A stretch of DNA of 44,272 nt from Terriglobia bacterium (GTDB taxonomy: Bacteria > Acidobacteriota > Terriglobia > UBA7540): contig JASHOS010000117.1 of NCBI GenBank assembly GCA_030040995.1, positions 1-44,272 of the forward strand. Direction: 5' to 3'. This document shows, piece by piece, positions 17,567 through 27,177 of this stretch. How positions within the stretch are numbered: the first letter of the stretch is position 1; every line of letters starts with the position of its first letter. The translations under genes were made by a program, and so were the position numbers. The notes beneath the pieces are model-generated. The model searched no databases. It was not told where the DNA came from and saw only the letters and a list, made by a program, of their open reading frames with translations.

Positions 17567-18613
17567 TTAAGGGTTGGCCGAAGGATGGGGCGGATCGGAA
17601 TGTAATTGGCGCGCCAATTCTAGGAAATCAGCCCGATAGCTCGCGTCTGCAGGCTCGAGCGCAGAGGCGACACGAAACTGCTCGAGAGCGGCGCGGTGCT
17701 TACCCTTGCGCAGCAACGCTCCACCCAGACCTGCGTGAGCCTCCGCGTTCTGAGGATTCAATCTCAGAGCCTCCTGGAGCTCGGGTATTGCCGCGTCAAC
17801 ATTTTGCTGGTGAAGTTCCGCCAGCCCCAAACCACAGTGCGCGTCAGAATCAGCAGGGGCGAGCCGGAGAGCGCTCGTGAATTCGGCGGCGGCGGCTGAC
17901 CACTCGCCCTCCCCGTAAAGATCGACTCCTAGCGCGTAAACCGCCTTTTCATTATTCGCATCCAGCTTGACGGCCTGGCGATATTCCGCGACAGCTTGAT
18001 CCGGGTGATGCTCTTTATCGAGCGCGACGCCCAAGTTATAGTGCACCGGGGCCTGATCGGGATCAAGATCAAGCGCGCGCCGGTACTCGCCGATAGCGGC
18101 GTTCCACTGACCTTCCTGGCTCAGCACGTAGGCCAAAGCGGAACGCGCTTGAACATTACGGGGATCGATCTGGACCACCTGACGCATTTCTGCTTCAGCC
18201 TCGGGCCACCGTTTTTGAAAGACGTCCCGCTTCCCTTCTTGAAGATTTGATTCAGCCTGCTGATACTCGTGCGCATAGGCCACGGCCTGAGGGTTTTCCT
18301 GAACTGGCGCTTCCGGCGCAGGAGGTGGGGCGGGCTGTTTCGCATTGCGTAGCGCGTCGAGCAGGCTGTTTCTGGCCCCTTTGTTCTCGATGAACCTGAG
18401 GAAATCCGGGGTCACGGCAAAACTCAGCCCGCGCTCGCTAACCAACCGCGCAATTCTCGGGCTTGCCACGCCGCCTTCGACTAGCCCTATCACTTGGCGC
18501 TTATCGAGAGGCTTCACGGCCGGCCAACCTCGAACCGGTGCCGTGAGAGCAATCGCGGCAACGACCAAAATAACCCAAACAACTGGACGGTCCCCAGGAG
18601 CGAATTTCTGCAT
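17567..18613 (-). CDS. membrane-anchored or exported TPR protein
   Basis: 348 aa. An N-terminal hydrophobic segment (VVWVILVVAAIALTAPVRG, ~11-29) is followed by a small domain (~36-90, LDKRQVIGLVEGGVASPRIARLVSERG...) of the kind often seen before TPRs in acidobacterial proteins, a Pro-rich linker (~92-108) and at least six TPR units (ARSALAYVLSQEGQWNAAIGEYRRALDLDPDQ, VHYNLGVALDKEHHPDQAVAEYRQAVKLDANN and following). It starts 39 bp after the kinase-like gene in the same direction with AGGGGA 5 nt before the ATG, so the two genes are very likely co-transcribed and the protein is a plausible partner of the kinase-like receptor. Confidence 0.85.
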   Translation of the reverse strand: MQKFAPGDRPVVWVILVVAAIALTAPVRGWPAVKPLDKRQVIGLVEGGVASPRIARLVSERGLSFAVTPDFLRFIENKGARNSLLDALRNAKQPAPPPAPEAPVQENPQAVAYAHEYQQAESNLQEGKRDVFQKRWPEAEAEMRQVVQIDPRNVQARSALAYVLSQEGQWNAAIGEYRRALDLDPDQAPVHYNLGVALDKEHHPDQAVAEYRQAVKLDANNEKAVYALGVDLYGEGEWSAAAAEFTSALRLAPADSDAHCGLGLAELHQQNVDAAIPELQEALRLNPQNAEAHAGLGGALLRKGKHRAALEQFRVASALEPADASYRADFLELARQLHSDPPHPSANP

Positions 18614-18652
18614 ATCATCCCCTGTTCCCCTCCGTCATTAAGAATCCGCGGA

Positions 18653-20752
18653 TCAATGCCCTAGAAACTCGGCTTCGGCGGCCTGCGCTTTCTTTGTCCG
18701 GGCTACTTCCGCAAGCAGCGCTGCGTTCCCCGGACTGACAGCCAAGCCAGCCGTGTAGGCTTTTATAGCATTATTATACTCTCCACGCAAAAAGTAATAG
18801 TTGCCACGGCGGATTGCGTCGCGCACTGCGTCGGAGGTGTCCACAGCGAGCCCTTCGGAAGAGTGGGGCTGCGAAGGAGACATAGTCACCGGCCTGGAGG
18901 CGTGCGGCTCATTTAAGGCCTTGCTTCCCTCATACCCACCGATGATCGCGGAGGGAGGCTGACGCGGCGAGGCCGCCTTAGCTCCGCCGGCGGAGAGACC
19001 GGCCACAGCAGCGTTAGAAGTTTTCGAGCCTGTCGAGGTCTGCCCGGTTTGAGACCCCCGCGCCGCCGGCGAGGGAACATTGAGCGACGGTCCAGCCGAA
19101 GCAGCGCCACCGCTCGTAACCGGCGGAGGAACGGCAGGTGCTGCAGAACTCGGAGAAGCGGACGGTGAGCTTACCGCCGCGCTGGGCGGCGGCGTGTGCG
19201 AGACCGAGGACGAAATGCGCCCCCATACGTACTGAGGGCGTAGCCAATATCCACGCCCTGTGTAATAAAGTGAGGCGCCGGCCGCAGCGATGCCAACTAA
19301 GATCAGAGCAGCCGCCGTCAATGCCTTGTGTCTTGATCCCGGCGCGGTTTGCGGCTGGCGATATGGCCCGAAGATTACCTGTCCAGCCGTCACGTGACTA
19401 CCAACGAGTGGAGCGGGTTTTCGCGGTGGCGCTGCCGGAATCGTTTGAACGTCGATATCGATTCCCGGATCATCTGTCGCATTCAATCCCTGCGTCAAAG
19501 CTTCTCTTCCCGCTTCAGCGCCGGCAATAATGAACGTGTCATGCTCGGTTGGCCCCGTCGGTGTCAATTCAGAACTCTGAGCCGGGGGCGGAGCTGAAAT
19601 CAGAGGCGGCGCTTGAGCTGATTCCACAGCGCGGGATTCCTGCCGCCCGAAATCGGCCACCAGGTACGGCGATGTTACCGGCAAAGTGTAGGTGCCGCGG
19701 GCAGGCGGCGTAGATTGCGGCTGGCTCTCATCGAAGTCAAACGGCGAGCTTACTTCCGCCGGCTCCTCCGCTCCTGGTCCAACATCAGCATCGGCGGGCG
19801 CATAACGGCCCGTCTCGGAGTCCTTTTGCAGCGACGTAAACCGGGCAGCAACCTGAGCAGCTTCCGGAGACGAGCGGTAGGTCCCCGCCGGCTTCTCCCA
19901 CGGCTGGAGCTGATCGACGAAAGCTGTGGCGCTCGAGGGGCGCATCTCGCGTTTTTTCGCTAAGCTGCGCATCACGAGCGTTTCGACAACCTCGGGGACA
20001 TCAATTCCGGGCCGGCCATGAAGCGGCGGAGGTTCGTCAAACAGGTGTCCCAGCAGCACTTGCATTGCGTTACTGCTGTGGAAAGGCGGTTCTCCGGCCA
20101 GCATCTGATACAGGATCACTCCCAAAGAATAGATATCTGACCGGCCATCCAGCGTCTCGGCTTGCGTTCCCACAGCTTGTTCGGGCGAGATATACTCAGG
20201 CGAGCCGAAGAGGCCGTCGGACCCGCTCAAAACAAGACGGGCCATATTGATCGACTGGCCTTCTGTAAGCGAAAAACTCCCCAGCCCGAGAACTTTCACT
20301 GCCGAAAGGCCATCCTGCTCGTTCACCAGGACGTTGGCCGGGTTCAAGTTTCCATGTAAAACGCCCTCGTTGTGAGCCGTTTCCAGCGCCGAAGCAATTT
20401 GCCGGGCAATCGAGCATGCACGCCAAAGGCGGAAAGGCGCTTCGCGCGCCAGTAGATCCTGCAGAGTGACGCCTTCTACAAATTTCCGAGCGGCGTACAC
20501 CTGCCCATCAATTTCTCCAACTTCACCAAAAGGCATGATGTTAGGGTGCTGCAACTTTTGCAACTGCCCGCTCTCTTGCCTCAACCGGCTAACCAGCGAT
20601 CCATCCGAACCAACTCTGCGCGTGAAGAATCGAAGGGTGTAGACGGATCCCGATTCCATCTCCCTAGCCTGGTAGACTGCTCCGAAATCGCCTTGGGCGA
20701 TTTGACCGAGAAGCTGATATTTATTGTCGATTAATTCCCCATCAGTCAACAT
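18653..20752 (-). CDS. Hanks-type kinase-like receptor, probable pseudokinase
   Basis: 699 aa: kinase fold (~10-285), a Pro/Ser-rich acidic linker, one transmembrane helix (~477-497), a low-complexity Ser/Pro/Ala region and a C-terminal TPR-like repeat (~635-690) that should be outside the membrane. The Gly-rich loop GQIAQGDFGAVY and the APE-equivalent GSPEYISPEQ with SDIYSLGVILYQMLAGEPPF are well kept, but the catalytic signature is lost. The VAIK lysine is Arg 41 (YTLRF), HRDLKPxN reads HGNLNPAN (catalytic Asp is Asn 135, Lys is Asn 137), and DFG reads GLG (metal-binding Asp is Gly 156). Phosphotransfer is therefore doubtful; it may bind nucleotide or act as a scaffold. The TPR gene follows in the same operon. 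Confidence 0.9.
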   Translation of the reverse strand: MLTDGELIDNKYQLLGQIAQGDFGAVYQAREMESGSVYTLRFFTRRVGSDGSLVSRLRQESGQLQKLQHPNIMPFGEVGEIDGQVYAARKFVEGVTLQDLLAREAPFRLWRACSIARQIASALETAHNEGVLHGNLNPANVLVNEQDGLSAVKVLGLGSFSLTEGQSINMARLVLSGSDGLFGSPEYISPEQAVGTQAETLDGRSDIYSLGVILYQMLAGEPPFHSSNAMQVLLGHLFDEPPPLHGRPGIDVPEVVETLVMRSLAKKREMRPSSATAFVDQLQPWEKPAGTYRSSPEAAQVAARFTSLQKDSETGRYAPADADVGPGAEEPAEVSSPFDFDESQPQSTPPARGTYTLPVTSPYLVADFGRQESRAVESAQAPPLISAPPPAQSSELTPTGPTEHDTFIIAGAEAGREALTQGLNATDDPGIDIDVQTIPAAPPRKPAPLVGSHVTAGQVIFGPYRQPQTAPGSRHKALTAAALILVGIAAAGASLYYTGRGYWLRPQYVWGRISSSVSHTPPPSAAVSSPSASPSSAAPAVPPPVTSGGAASAGPSLNVPSPAARGSQTGQTSTGSKTSNAAVAGLSAGGAKAASPRQPPSAIIGGYEGSKALNEPHASRPVTMSPSQPHSSEGLAVDTSDAVRDAIRRGNYYFLRGEYNNAIKAYTAGLAVSPGNAALLAEVARTKKAQAAEAEFLGH

Positions 20753-20892
20753 ACCGCTTTATCATCGAAGCCCCAAATCACTATTAGCGTAGCACAGTTG
20801 CAGCGTCCCTGCAGGCATTCCTGCCGCGTAACACTCTGAATAGGAGCATGTTGCAACGTTTTCGGCAATGGGCGAGAAGCTAACGTCCATCG

Positions 20893-23148
20893 TCAGGACG
20901 CGATATGGCTGTGGACCACGGCGATGGCTGCCATATTCACTATTTCTTCGACGGTGGCCCCGCGTTGCAGGACGTGAACCGGCTTTGAGAGCCCCATTAA
21001 TATCGGGCCGAGCGCCTCAGCACCCCCGATGCGCATCAAGAGTTTGTAGGCAATATTGGCGGAGCCGAGGTCCGGAAAAATCAGCACGTTGGCGCCTCCC
21101 TTAAGGGTTGAAAACGGATATTCCTCCTCGATAATTTCCGGCGTGACGGCTGTATCCGCCATCATTTCGCCATCAACCATCAGGCCCGGGAACCTTTGCT
21201 TGACGATTTCAGTGGCCTTTCGCATCCTTTCGGCGAGCGGATGACGAGTACTGCCGAAGTTCGAAAATGAGAGCATGGCGACTCGCGGCGTTACGTTGAA
21301 CTGAATCGCCACCTCCGCGGACAACCACGCAATCTCGGCAAGCTGTTCCGGCGTGGGCTCGATGTTCACCGTCGTGTCCGCGAAGAAATAAAGGCGGCCC
21401 TTGGTCACCATGACGTAGACTCCGCAAACGCGACCGGCATCAGGCCGGATGGCGATCATCTGAAGCGCGGGCCGGATGGTATCCGGATAGTGCTGGGAAA
21501 CCCCTGCCAGAAAACCGTCGGCGTCACCTCGGCGCAACATCATCACGCCAAAGTAATTAGGATTAAGCATCTGTTCGCGCGCTTCGCTACGCGTGATGCC
21601 GCGGCGCTGCCGCAATTCGTAGTATTCCTCAACGTACTCGCCCAATCTATGAAACGATTCCGGCTCGACGATTTCCGCATTCAGCTTTTGCAGGCCGAGG
21701 TCGCGGAGCTTGGACTCAATCGCCTCGCGCCTGCCAATGAGAATGGGAAAGGCGATTTTTTCCTCCACCAACTGAAAGCTAGCGCGGATGATCCTCTCGT
21801 GCTCGCCTTCAGAGAAGACGATCCGCGCGGCCTTGGTTTTGGCGCGGTTGTGCACGATCTGCATTACTGCGTATGCGCGCCCCAGCCGGTGCGACAACTG
21901 CCCGCGGTATTCTTCCAAATCAATCCTCAGCCGTGCCACGCCCGTCGTCATGGCCGCTTCCGCTACAGCGGAAGATTCCCAAATGAGCGCACGCGGATCA
22001 AATGGCTTGGGGATGATATACTCCGGTCCAAAATGCAGCCTTTCAAGCCCGTAGGCCTGCAAAACCGCGTCGGGCACGTCCTGTTTGGCAAGCGCGGCGA
22101 GCGCCTGGGTGGCGGCGACAGCCATTTCTGCGTTGATCGCTCGCGCTCTCACGTCCAACGCTCCGCGAAAAATGAACGGAAAACCGAGCACATTGTTCAC
22201 CTGGTTCGGGAAATCTGACCGTCCTGTAGCCACGATGGCGTCGGAGCGAGCTTGCTTGGCCTCTGCGTAACTGATTTCGGGAACTGGATTGGCCATGGCG
22301 AAGATAATCGGGCGCTCCGCCATGGAACGGATCATCTCCGGCGTCACGCATCCTCCCACCGAAAGTCCGATGAAGACATCCGCACCCTTAAGAACCTCCG
22401 CCAAACTCCGGGCCTGCGTACGGACCGAGTATTCGGCGAGGTGTGAATTCATGCCCTCCTCGCGCCCTTCGTAAACCACTCCGTGCACGTCGCAAAGAAC
22501 CATCTGCTCCCGCTTCAGCCCCAGACGCTGGTAATGCGCGGCGCACCCCAGCCCCGCTGCCCCAGCCCCGCTGAACACCACCCGGACTTCGCCGGGGTCT
22601 TTGCCCGTCAGTTCCAGGGCGTTCAAGAGCGCGGCGCCGGAAATGATTGCTGTGCCGTGCTGGTCGTCGTGAAACACCGGAATGGACATAACCCGTTGCA
22701 ATTTCTCTTCAACCTCGAAGCACTCGGGCGCCTTGACGTCTTCGAGGTTGATGGCGCCAAAGGTCGGCTCGAGAAGCTGGCAGACACGGATGAGGTCTTC
22801 CGGATTCGCAGAATTTATCTCTAAATCAAACACATCAATATCTGCAAAGCGTTTAAACAGCACGGCCTTGCCTTCCATCACCGGCTTTCCTGCCAGCCCG
22901 CCAATATTGCCCAGGCCGAGAACCGCGGTGCCGTTCGTGATGACGGCGACCAGGTTGCCGCGAACGGTGTATTCGAAGCTCAGCTCGGGGTCTTTTTGAA
23001 TCTCGAGACACGGCTCCGCAACTCCCGGCGTATATGCCAGGCTCAGATCCCACTGCGTGCGGCATGGCTTAGTGGGTGATATCTCAATTTTTCCTTTAGG
23101 GTCGCGCCGGTGATATTCGAGCGCGTCTTGCCTGCGGAACTCCATCAT
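20893..23148 (-). CDS. maeB: NADP-dependent malic enzyme with C-terminal phosphotransacetylase-like domain
   Basis: Oxidative decarboxylation of malate to pyruvate, yielding NADPH. 751 aa matches the MaeB architecture: malic N-domain (~10-160, [50 protein letters not shown]), NAD(P)-binding domain (~165-400, [28 protein letters not shown]) and a phosphotransacetylase-like domain (~425-745, [54 protein letters not shown]). In MaeB proteins the last domain is regulatory and binds acetyl-CoA. ATG 23148 and the adjacent ATG 23145 are both possible. The gene stands alone between divergent and unlinked neighbours. Confidence 0.96.
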   Translation of the reverse strand: MMEFRRQDALEYHRRDPKGKIEISPTKPCRTQWDLSLAYTPGVAEPCLEIQKDPELSFEYTVRGNLVAVITNGTAVLGLGNIGGLAGKPVMEGKAVLFKRFADIDVFDLEINSANPEDLIRVCQLLEPTFGAINLEDVKAPECFEVEEKLQRVMSIPVFHDDQHGTAIISGAALLNALELTGKDPGEVRVVFSGAGAAGLGCAAHYQRLGLKREQMVLCDVHGVVYEGREEGMNSHLAEYSVRTQARSLAEVLKGADVFIGLSVGGCVTPEMIRSMAERPIIFAMANPVPEISYAEAKQARSDAIVATGRSDFPNQVNNVLGFPFIFRGALDVRARAINAEMAVAATQALAALAKQDVPDAVLQAYGLERLHFGPEYIIPKPFDPRALIWESSAVAEAAMTTGVARLRIDLEEYRGQLSHRLGRAYAVMQIVHNRAKTKAARIVFSEGEHERIIRASFQLVEEKIAFPILIGRREAIESKLRDLGLQKLNAEIVEPESFHRLGEYVEEYYELRQRRGITRSEAREQMLNPNYFGVMMLRRGDADGFLAGVSQHYPDTIRPALQMIAIRPDAGRVCGVYVMVTKGRLYFFADTTVNIEPTPEQLAEIAWLSAEVAIQFNVTPRVAMLSFSNFGSTRHPLAERMRKATEIVKQRFPGLMVDGEMMADTAVTPEIIEEEYPFSTLKGGANVLIFPDLGSANIAYKLLMRIGGAEALGPILMGLSKPVHVLQRGATVEEIVNMAAIAVVHSHIAS

Positions 23149-23329
23149 AAGGGTGCTTCCCTCTGGAAACTCTGACGTGTGTGGGGAGGCAAAAAGTTGT
23201 ATTTGCTAAAACTGCGTCTCGTCCTACAGCTTTCGTTGACCACGGCGATAGCGTTTCGTGACTGCGGCTTCGCGACGCTAGAATCTACATGAAGCATCGG
23301 AACCGGCGTAATCCCTCAAAGTCGAACTC

Positions 23330-23387
23330 GTAGAGCCTGGCTTCAGCCCGGCATCCGGCCAAATGCCGACCTGAAGGTCGACGCTAC
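23330..23387. repeat. REPIN-like palindrome (GTAG...CTAC)
   Basis: 58 bp with outer GTAG/CTAC; arms GTAGAGCCTGGCTTCAG and CTGAAGGTCGACGCTAC pair imperfectly. It occupies the middle of the 351-bp gap between maeB and the FmdB gene; the rest of that gap (23149-23329 and 23388-23487) shows no gene. Confidence 0.6.
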
Positions 23388-23499
23388 GAAGTGGGCGAAC
23401 CCGAAACTGAGGGACTACGAAACCGTGCGCGGAAGGGGCTATGAAGCCGCCGCAGCCTTTGATAAAATGTTCTGCCAAACGAAATCAAAGGAGCGTCCC

Positions 23500-23664
23500 A
23501 TGCCCGTTTATCAGTTTCTCTGCAACGAATGCAAGAAGTCTTTTCAACTCAGCTTAAGCCTCGCGGATCACGAAAAGGGAAAATTCGCCTGTCCTAAGTG
23601 CAAGAGTAAGAAGGTAGAACAAAAGCTCGCGGCGTTTGTTGCTATGACTGGCAAGAAGAGCTGA
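23500..23664 (+). CDS. FmdB-family zinc-ribbon protein, 54 aa
   Basis: Small zinc-ribbon protein of the FmdB/Zn-ribbon_8 type: MPVYQFLCNECKKSF then CPKCKSKK, giving a four-cysteine site (Cys 8, 11, 31, 34). The family is widespread; its function is unclear (named as a putative regulator of formamidase genes). Start ATG 23500 is clear because AAGGAG lies at 23488-23493, 6 nt upstream; an in-frame ATG at 23425 has no such site. Confidence 0.9.
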   Translation: MPVYQFLCNECKKSFQLSLSLADHEKGKFACPKCKSKKVEQKLAAFVAMTGKKS

Positions 23665-23695
23665 TGCTACTGTTCACTGACCTATCTGGATGACG

Positions 23696-23741
23696 TCTCT
23701 CCCCTCGCCCCCACTGGGGAAGAGGGAAAGGGGTGAGGGGC
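23696..23741. repeat. CCTCGCCCC...GGTGAGGGG intergenic palindromic word
   Basis: TCCCCTCGCCCCCACTGGGG followed by AGAGGG and GGGGTGAGGGGC. Similar wording is at 39883-39934. This kind of G/C-clustered palindrome is common in spacers of many bacteria. Confidence 0.5.
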
Positions 23742-23782
23742 TTCTTAAACCTACCTGAACAGTATTGCGTTTCAACCCCATC

Positions 23783-23944
23783 GTGTGGTGTCCGCGAAAT
23801 AGGTATACACAATCGGGGTGGAGCAGACATGGCCGCTTTTGGCCATGTCTGCAATTTTCGCGGGTCGCAGATATCGCAAAGTGCGCGCTATCTGCGTCAC
23901 CCATTAAAACGGCTTGTCTGCCGAATTCCTGGAGACTACACACT
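23783..23944. repeat. inverted-repeat-ended spacer element (family 2), copy 2
   Basis: Starts GTGTGGTGTCC and ends GGAGACTACACAC, imperfect inverted repeats like those at 15691-15762, with the shared left interior TGTCCGCGAAAT...ATACA...GGGGTGGA. This copy is longer (162 bp) and holds a perfect 12-bp stem GCAGACATGGCC/GGCCATGTCTGC (23823-23834 with 23841-23852). It ends 9 bp before the stop of the RhaT-like gene. Confidence 0.6.
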
Positions 23945-23953
23945 CATCGCGAG

Positions 23954-24964
23954 TCAGCGAATCTGGTTGGCAAAAGAGAGACCCACGATGGCGATAATCA
24001 GTATCACCAAGCCATAGGCGAGGCGGCGCCTCGCCCAGCCGGGTGACCCGCTCCACTCACCCGTACCTATTCCCCAGGCGTTTGCAATCAGAACGACGGC
24101 AGACATCAGGATTCCCCAACCCAGCGACAGTCCCAATTGGCCGAGCTTCCCGGCGCCAATCCCATACAGGAAGAAACCGCCAATCCACAAAGCCCCCATT
24201 AAAAACCCGGAAGGAAAATACTTGCCGGCTTTTGTCGCAAAAATGGAAGCCGTGTGGTTCCTGCGGAGAAGAATGACGGAATAACCTGCGTTGGCAAGAA
24301 ACATGAAAATGCACAAGTACGCCCACACAATACTGGTGGCATTGAAGCTGGAGATTCCGAGGTTTTCCGCGACTCTTACGATTTTTCCGCCTGCGTCGAA
24401 GCCCAGGTTTCCACACGCGCCGAGCAAACCGGAAATTACGCACATCAGGACGCCGGCGCCATAAGAGAGCTTCGCGTCTTTTCCCGGCTCCTTCGGTTTC
24501 TCTTTCCACTTTCCGGCGAACGAGCACACCACAACGCCAACCACCATAATAATCAGAGAGGCGATAGTTAAAGTAATTCTTGAAGATGAGATATCAGGCG
24601 TGGTCAGCAGCGGGATAACGGCCCCGCCAAAAGCCGCAAGGCCGTAGATGATGGCGAAACCGACCGATAGTCCGATGGCATCGATCCCCACGCCAAACGA
24701 TACGGCGCTCGCCGCCCAGCCCGCGCCGAACAACCCCACTTCAACGAGCGTTCCGGCGCTGGTTGCGGCGAAAACTTGCGAAAACTGCGGAGCCGTGGCG
24801 AAAACGATGATCCAGGGAAAAATCAGATACGCAGAGACGGAGAAGATCAACCAGGTATTCTCAAAATTCCAACTCTTCGTCCACTTCATGGGGAGCATGA
24901 AGGTCCCTTGGCAGAAACCGCCCCCGAGTACCAGCCACAGGCCAATCCATTGAGAAGTCGACAC
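23954..24964 (-). CDS. rhaT: L-rhamnose/H+ symporter-like permease (RhaT family)
   Basis: Ten predicted transmembrane helices in about 336 aa, as in RhaT of the drug/metabolite-transporter superfamily. Family-like features: GLWLVLGGGFCQGTFMLPMKWTKSWNFENTW at the start, GIDAIGLSVGFAIIYGL, the GACGNLGFDAGGKI helix, and a KYFPSGFLMGALWIGGFFLYGIGAGKLG block. It likely imports L-rhamnose or a similar deoxy sugar across the inner membrane. Start: GTG 24964 (before STSQWIGLW) has AAAGGA 8 nt upstream, whereas the longest frame to 25018 adds a basic 18-residue leader without support. rhaM lies ~8.3 kb away; no rhamnose isomerase or kinase is in the window. Confidence 0.88.
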   Translation of the reverse strand: MSTSQWIGLWLVLGGGFCQGTFMLPMKWTKSWNFENTWLIFSVSAYLIFPWIIVFATAPQFSQVFAATSAGTLVEVGLFGAGWAASAVSFGVGIDAIGLSVGFAIIYGLAAFGGAVIPLLTTPDISSSRITLTIASLIIMVVGVVVCSFAGKWKEKPKEPGKDAKLSYGAGVLMCVISGLLGACGNLGFDAGGKIVRVAENLGISSFNATSIVWAYLCIFMFLANAGYSVILLRRNHTASIFATKAGKYFPSGFLMGALWIGGFFLYGIGAGKLGQLGLSLGWGILMSAVVLIANAWGIGTGEWSGSPGWARRRLAYGLVILIIAIVGLSFANQIR

Positions 24965-25099
24965 CGTTAAAGTCCTTTCCCCATAGAGGTTGAGACGCCG
25001 CATTCTTAATAACATCACAGCCGAGGATAGTCAAAGCAAAAAATACGGTACAGACGGGGAGGACGACTCGCTTTTAAGATGTATGTCATGGGCGCGGTG

Positions 25100-25105
25100 T
25101 ATAAT
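25100..25105 (+). promoter_or_regulatory. -10-like TATAAT before one-component regulator
   Basis: Perfect TATAAT 44 bp upstream of the GTG at 25149, directly preceded by TG. No recognisable -35. It lies in the 184-bp gap after the divergent RhaT-like gene. Confidence 0.4.
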
Positions 25106-25148
25106 GCGTTTAGCGTCAGAGGGGAGTTAGTTAACCGCACAGGCGAGA

Positions 25149-27167
25149 GTGAGCGACCAGACGCCTCGAATTGTAAGCTTTGGCGCTTTCGAGCTGGAGA
25201 CAGCCAGCGGAGAGCTACGCAAAGCGGGTAAACTCATCAAGCTCGCGCCGCAGCCAGGCAAAATTCTAACGCTACTTGTCAGTCGTCCCGGAGAGATTGT
25301 AACCCGCGAAGAGATCCAGCGCGAAATCTGGGATGAGGGAATCTTTGTCGATTTCGACCTTGGGCTCAACCACTGCATTCGGCAGATCAGAGCGGCACTC
25401 GGCGATGACGCTCAAAACTCCCGGTTCGTAGAAACAATTTCGCGTCGCGGCTACCGTTTCAAAGCTCCGCTGAGCGAACCGAGACAAACCGGCCAGGGCT
25501 TGGAAACCGCCGAGCCGCAGCGAGAAAGACTGCCAGCGGCCGCCCGGCCTGAGAACGGGCCGGACTCGAACCTGAGCGCTCCGAATCCTGCTGAAAAGCC
25601 AGACGTTGAGGCCGGCAGAGCACCCTCCCTCAGGGCTCGCCGGCTGTTTCCCAATGATCTTTCGATTGCCCTGGTAGCTGCCGTCGCCCTCGCCGCCGCT
25701 CTCGCCGCTGTGCTGATCTGGCGGCGATCCGGTCACGCGTCCCAAACTCAAGGTATTCGTTCGCTGGCAGTGCTGCCCTTTGAAAGCCTCTCCCGCGATC
25801 CGAGCCAGAAGTACTTTGCTTATGGCATGACGGACGTGCTGATCACGGATTTGGCTCAGATTCGTTCGCTGCGCGTCGTCTCGCGGACCTCAGTCATGCA
25901 ATATGCGGAGACGCGCGAGCCATTATCCAGGATTGCCCGCGAGCTCGGCGTGGATGCGGTGGTTGAGGGCACCGTAGCGCAATCCGGCGGCCGCGTGAGA
26001 ATTAACGCGCAACTCGTGCGCGCGTCGCCGGAAGAGCACCTTTGGGCCCGGAGCTACGCGCGCAAATTCGAGGACGTGCTGGCTCTGCAGGGTGAAGTAG
26101 CGGAAGCGATTGCCGCGGAAATCCAGGCCAAGGTGACGGCGCCTGAGCGCGCGCAATTAGCCGGGCAGCGGCCCGAGAATTCCCAAGCCCAGGAGCTCTA
26201 TTTCAAAGGCCGCTACTATTACATGACGGCGCAGTCACATTGGGATCAGGCGGCGGCACCGCTTTTGAACCAGAGTATCCATTTTTACGAGCAGGCGATT
26301 GCGGCTGATCCGAACTACGCGCTGCCTTATGCGGGACTCGCCATCGACTACAATACACTCCTGACCTCTGATACGCGCGGCACACGTCCCAATCCCCAGG
26401 AACTCAGCGCCAAATCGAGAGCGGCGGCGCTCAAGGCCATTGAGATCGACCCCGCCAACGCCGAAGCACACGCCGCGCTGGCATGGACCCTCTTCGTGGT
26501 TGACTGGGATTGGGCGGGAGCTGAATCGGAATTCCGGCGGGCTCTCTCGCTGAGCCCTAGCTTCGCCGGCGCCCACCACGCGTACGCGATGTGGTTATCC
26601 GCCATGGGGCAGGTGAATGACGCTGAGGCTGAAGTCCGCGCCGCCGAGCAATTCGAACCCGCCTCGCCCCGCATCCAGGTGACCGGGGGCTGGGTTTTTT
26701 ACCACGCGCGGCGGTATGACGATGCCATTCGTGAGGACCGGGCGGCCCTGGCGCTCGATCCAGGCTCACAGCCGGCCCACTACGCTTTGGGCTGGGCCTA
26801 TGTGAAGAAGCATATGTTTAAGCAGGCAGCCGCAGAATTTCATCAGGGAGGTTCAGCCCCGCAGGCTGATCAGGAAACTGTGCGGGCGTATTTTGCGTAT
26901 CTCAACGCCGTTTCGGGTCAAAGGGATCGGGCTCTCAGCTTGCTAGAGTCGATCAACCAGTCCGGAGATGTATCCCTCTCGCCCTACGTGAGGGCTAAGA
27001 TTTATGCCGCTCTCGGAGATAGAGATAAGGCGTTTGCTTGCCTGGAAGAGGGTTACCAGGGTAGGTACTTCGGAATGGTCTATCTTGCGGTTGATCCGGA
27101 CCTCGATCCTCTTCGTTCTGATCCCAGGTTCCTCGCCCTGCTGCGCCGGCTGAATTTGCCGGAATGA
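25149..27167 (+). CDS. CadC-like one-component regulator: winged helix, TM, TolB/FlgO-like domain, TPR
   Basis: 672 aa. Residues ~8-105 are an OmpR/ToxR-type winged helix (FGAFELETASGELRKAGKLIKL, LNHCIRQIRAALGDDAQNSRFVETISRRGYRF). A Pro-rich linker leads to one transmembrane helix (171-191). The outer part has a TolB-N/FlgO-like domain (~203-330, RSLAVLPFESLSRDPSQKYFAYGMTDVLITDLAQI) and then TPR repeats to the end. This architecture, common in Acidobacteria and adenylate-cyclase-associated proteins, couples periplasmic sensing directly to DNA binding with no phosphorelay. Start GTG 25149 has only a weak AGGCGAG upstream. The target genes are unknown; the divergent RhaT-like gene is the nearest candidate. 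Confidence 0.9.
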   Translation: MSDQTPRIVSFGAFELETASGELRKAGKLIKLAPQPGKILTLLVSRPGEIVTREEIQREIWDEGIFVDFDLGLNHCIRQIRAALGDDAQNSRFVETISRRGYRFKAPLSEPRQTGQGLETAEPQRERLPAAARPENGPDSNLSAPNPAEKPDVEAGRAPSLRARRLFPNDLSIALVAAVALAAALAAVLIWRRSGHASQTQGIRSLAVLPFESLSRDPSQKYFAYGMTDVLITDLAQIRSLRVVSRTSVMQYAETREPLSRIARELGVDAVVEGTVAQSGGRVRINAQLVRASPEEHLWARSYARKFEDVLALQGEVAEAIAAEIQAKVTAPERAQLAGQRPENSQAQELYFKGRYYYMTAQSHWDQAAAPLLNQSIHFYEQAIAADPNYALPYAGLAIDYNTLLTSDTRGTRPNPQELSAKSRAAALKAIEIDPANAEAHAALAWTLFVVDWDWAGAESEFRRALSLSPSFAGAHHAYAMWLSAMGQVNDAEAEVRAAEQFEPASPRIQVTGGWVFYHARRYDDAIREDRAALALDPGSQPAHYALGWAYVKKHMFKQAAAEFHQGGSAPQADQETVRAYFAYLNAVSGQRDRALSLLESINQSGDVSLSPYVRAKIYAALGDRDKAFACLEEGYQGRYFGMVYLAVDPDLDPLRSDPRFLALLRRLNLPE

Positions 27168-27177
27168 ACCTGCCCGA

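Noticed and set aside
21490-22218. 242-aa open frame on the plus strand inside the malic enzyme gene
   Set aside because: Antisense to a complete, motif-rich malic enzyme; no motif of its own.
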